Assembly: GCA_947172415.1 (NCBI GenBank)
Contig: OX359193.1
Span: forward strand, 186,001 to 250,000
DNA length: 64,000 nucleotides
Direction: 5' to 3'
Origin: Chondrosia reniformis
Taxonomy: Eukaryota; Porifera; Demospongiae; Chondrillida; Chondrillidae
The number at the start of each line of letters is the position of its first letter. The first letter of the stretch is position 1. A program made the position numbers and the translations under genes. Of the stretch, positions 62,665-64,000 are shown in pieces. The notes under the pieces were generated by a model, which saw only the letters and a list, made by a program, of their open reading frames with translations, was not told where the DNA came from and searched no databases.

Positions 62665-64000
62665 ATGGCGACCCACGTGGGTGACTCAGTCGAGTGCAGC
62701 AGTGAAGTGGACAATGCAGATTCACCTGATGTCGACAACTCAAAAGATGAATGGATTGACATGACCGAGTCGTTTCTGCATTTATGTGGCAAACTAGACG
62801 CTGGTGAACTCGTTTATGATTCCCTTTTCTCTCTCGGCGAAGCAATGTCGGCCGTGGAATTCCTGGATCCTAGAATGGATTTAAACGCTCGCTCCAACTG
62901 GTATAAGGAAGGACTATTTACAGTCAAAGAAGCATTCGAGGATATTGTAGAATTGGAGTCCTTTGCAAGCGCCCAGATACTTGGTATTGTTGACGAATTG
63001 GTCTCCCTAATCGCCACCTGGCTGGGCGGGCACACCATAGCACAAACTGTCTACACGTGTATCTACCTCCACGATGTGTCCGCGGTGAAACACAGACCTC
63101 TCGGTAACATGCTGTCGGCCTTGACTTGCTGCGTCGAACTTATGAGAGAATCAATCTTTAGAGCGCGCGTGTACATCGAAGACGACCACCAATGCGTTAC
63201 TCTAGGATTGAATGCCACTTCGGTGGAGAACTCGGTGGACCAGATGGTAGCTTGCTTGAAGGAACAAGAAGACTGTGTTCAGCATTCCTTGAAGAAGACA
63301 CTCAAGCTGTCAAAGGAAGATGGCAAGACTGAAGAGAATTTGGATCTTGAACTGGCTTTGCAAAAAGCTTTACTGGCTCGCCTGAGATTGTGTCGACTTT
63401 TGCTTCAATTGTTTCACTATCTCAAAGCTCCCCAAGCACTTAAATCTATTCCTTTTACTGTAGATACAAAATTTTTGGCACAATTGATTGAACAATCTAG
63501 GTTGGTTTTGGAAGAAGTGGGTGAAACCCTCTCATTAAGTGCATCATGGGATGCTAAAGAAAGATTAAGATATGGGTTCCATGATGGAATCAACAACCTA
63601 ATTCTGCCGCCCTCCCCCAAGGATGTCGTCAAGCTGAGCCGCAGAGAGGGAGTGTCCTACATAAAGGAGGTACTGGAGGGCCTGTCAGAGGTAGCCAAAG
63701 TGCTGTCCGCAGACTCCTTCAAGGAGACCCAGCAGACACTGTATGCCTTGTGTAGTCCCTCGCAGCCCCCCAGCGTTGTGGTCAGGTCATATCTTAGAAA
63801 TCTCTTGGAGTACAAGCTTAACTCTAAATTAAATGATTCAACATTGCTAGAGTCCTACATTCGACAAGACATGCGGCATTTTAACAATCCTCCTTCACTG
63901 AACCCAAAATCTCAGCTATCTAGTGTTGAAGAGGCACAGAGTATTGTGTCCAAGTGCCTTGCTGCCTGTGCAGACCCAGTCCAGTCCAGCATCCTCCTCT
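62665..64000 (+). CDS. NAA35: N-terminal acetyltransferase C auxiliary subunit (5' part)
   Basis: The reading frame is open from ATG 62665 to the window edge, at least 445 codons in one exon. Matching blocks to NAA35/Mak10 are WIDMTESFLHLCGKLDAGEL, LFSLGEAMSAVEFLDPRMD, IATWLGGHTIAQTVYTCIYL and SRREGVSYIKEVLEGL; human has LFGLFEAMSAIEMMDPKMD and TWLEGHSLAQTVFTCLYI. NAA35 anchors the NatC complex (NAA30, NAA38) on ribosomes and supports co-translational N-terminal acetylation. The human protein is 725 residues, so about 60 per cent is visible. The start is 57 bp after the RAD51C stop on the same strand. Such a long intron-free exon is unusual in this window. Confidence 0.92.
   Translation, partial: MATHVGDSVECSSEVDNADSPDVDNSKDEWIDMTESFLHLCGKLDAGELVYDSLFSLGEAMSAVEFLDPRMDLNARSNWYKEGLFTVKEAFEDIVELESFASAQILGIVDELVSLIATWLGGHTIAQTVYTCIYLHDVSAVKHRPLGNMLSALTCCVELMRESIFRARVYIEDDHQCVTLGLNATSVENSVDQMVACLKEQEDCVQHSLKKTLKLSKEDGKTEENLDLELALQKALLARLRLCRLLLQLFHYLKAPQALKSIPFTVDTKFLAQLIEQSRLVLEEVGETLSLSASWDAKERLRYGFHDGINNLILPPSPKDVVKLSRREGVSYIKEVLEGLSEVAKVLSADSFKETQQTLYALCSPSQPPSVVVRSYLRNLLEYKLNSKLNDSTLLESYIRQDMRHFNNPPSLNPKSQLSSVEEAQSIVSKCLAACADPVQSSILL

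Overview
The window is nuclear DNA of an animal with a very compact, intron-rich genome. Most genes are clear one-to-one relatives of human genes: PRKRIP1, 14-3-3, CCDC157, ANKFY1, C11orf54, GAS2, calmodulin, PPP4C, PHAF1, UQCR10, TIMM22, HPS4, LIM kinase, PPTC7, C19orf53, RAD51C and NAA35. Introns are mostly 40-400 bp and obey GT-AG. Intergenic gaps are often under 150 bp. This density, together with a three-domain gelsolin and an ependymin-related protein, fits a sponge (Demospongiae). That assignment is inference; no rRNA or mitochondrial marker is present. Exon boundaries below were read by hand from splice consensus and homology. Every complete multi-exon model sums to a whole number of codons with the stop at the end.

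Layout. 1-4484: two tandem gelsolin-like genes (+), the first cut by the left edge. 4841-5180: a 24-bp minisatellite. 5236-6156: PRKRIP1 (-), divergent from 14-3-3 (+, 6290-7871). 8061-8945: a coiled-coil gene (+). 9053-11593: CCDC157 (-), sharing a 33-bp divergent promoter with ANKFY1 (+, 11627-18324). 18460-21099: a lipid-anchored TIR-like/HEAT protein (-). 21352-23736: a single-PH protein (+). 23844-27820: C11orf54 (-). 27927-31187: a tandem-PH protein (+). 31590-34924: a PTEN/TPTE-type phosphatase (+). 35009-36555: GAS2-like (-). 36779-37222: intronless calmodulin (-). 37951-40186: an SPFH-like membrane protein (+). 40306-41630: PPP4C (+). 42093-46296: PHAF1 (-), with an intronless GH28 glycosidase-like gene (+, 44538-45875) inside its second intron. 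46489-46797: UQCR10 (-), divergent from TIMM22 (+, 46858-47794). 47868-51451: HPS4 (-). 51601-52566: ependymin-related (-). 52828-58079: LIM kinase (-). 58857-60189: PPTC7 (+). 60205-60671: C19orf53/UPF0390 (-). 60721-62607: RAD51C (+). 62665 to the right edge: NAA35 (+).

There is no operon or obvious functional island. A loose theme is phosphoinositide biology: the ANKFY1 FYVE domain, three PH domains and a PTEN-family phosphatase all lie between 11.6 and 35 kb. HPS4 and ANKFY1 add endosome trafficking. Introns carry many minisatellites and at least three dispersed repeat families: a tRNA-derived SINE, a foldback MITE-like family, and a family of about 150-200 bp with six copies.

The items most worth a second look are the antisense-nested, intronless GH28 gene with altered catalytic residues; a textbook U12-type intron in the PTEN-family gene at the position of human PTEN intron 1; the TIR-like/HEAT architecture; a TPTE-like phosphatase without a voltage sensor; and a tandem duplication that copies a 3' splice site in the LIM kinase gene.
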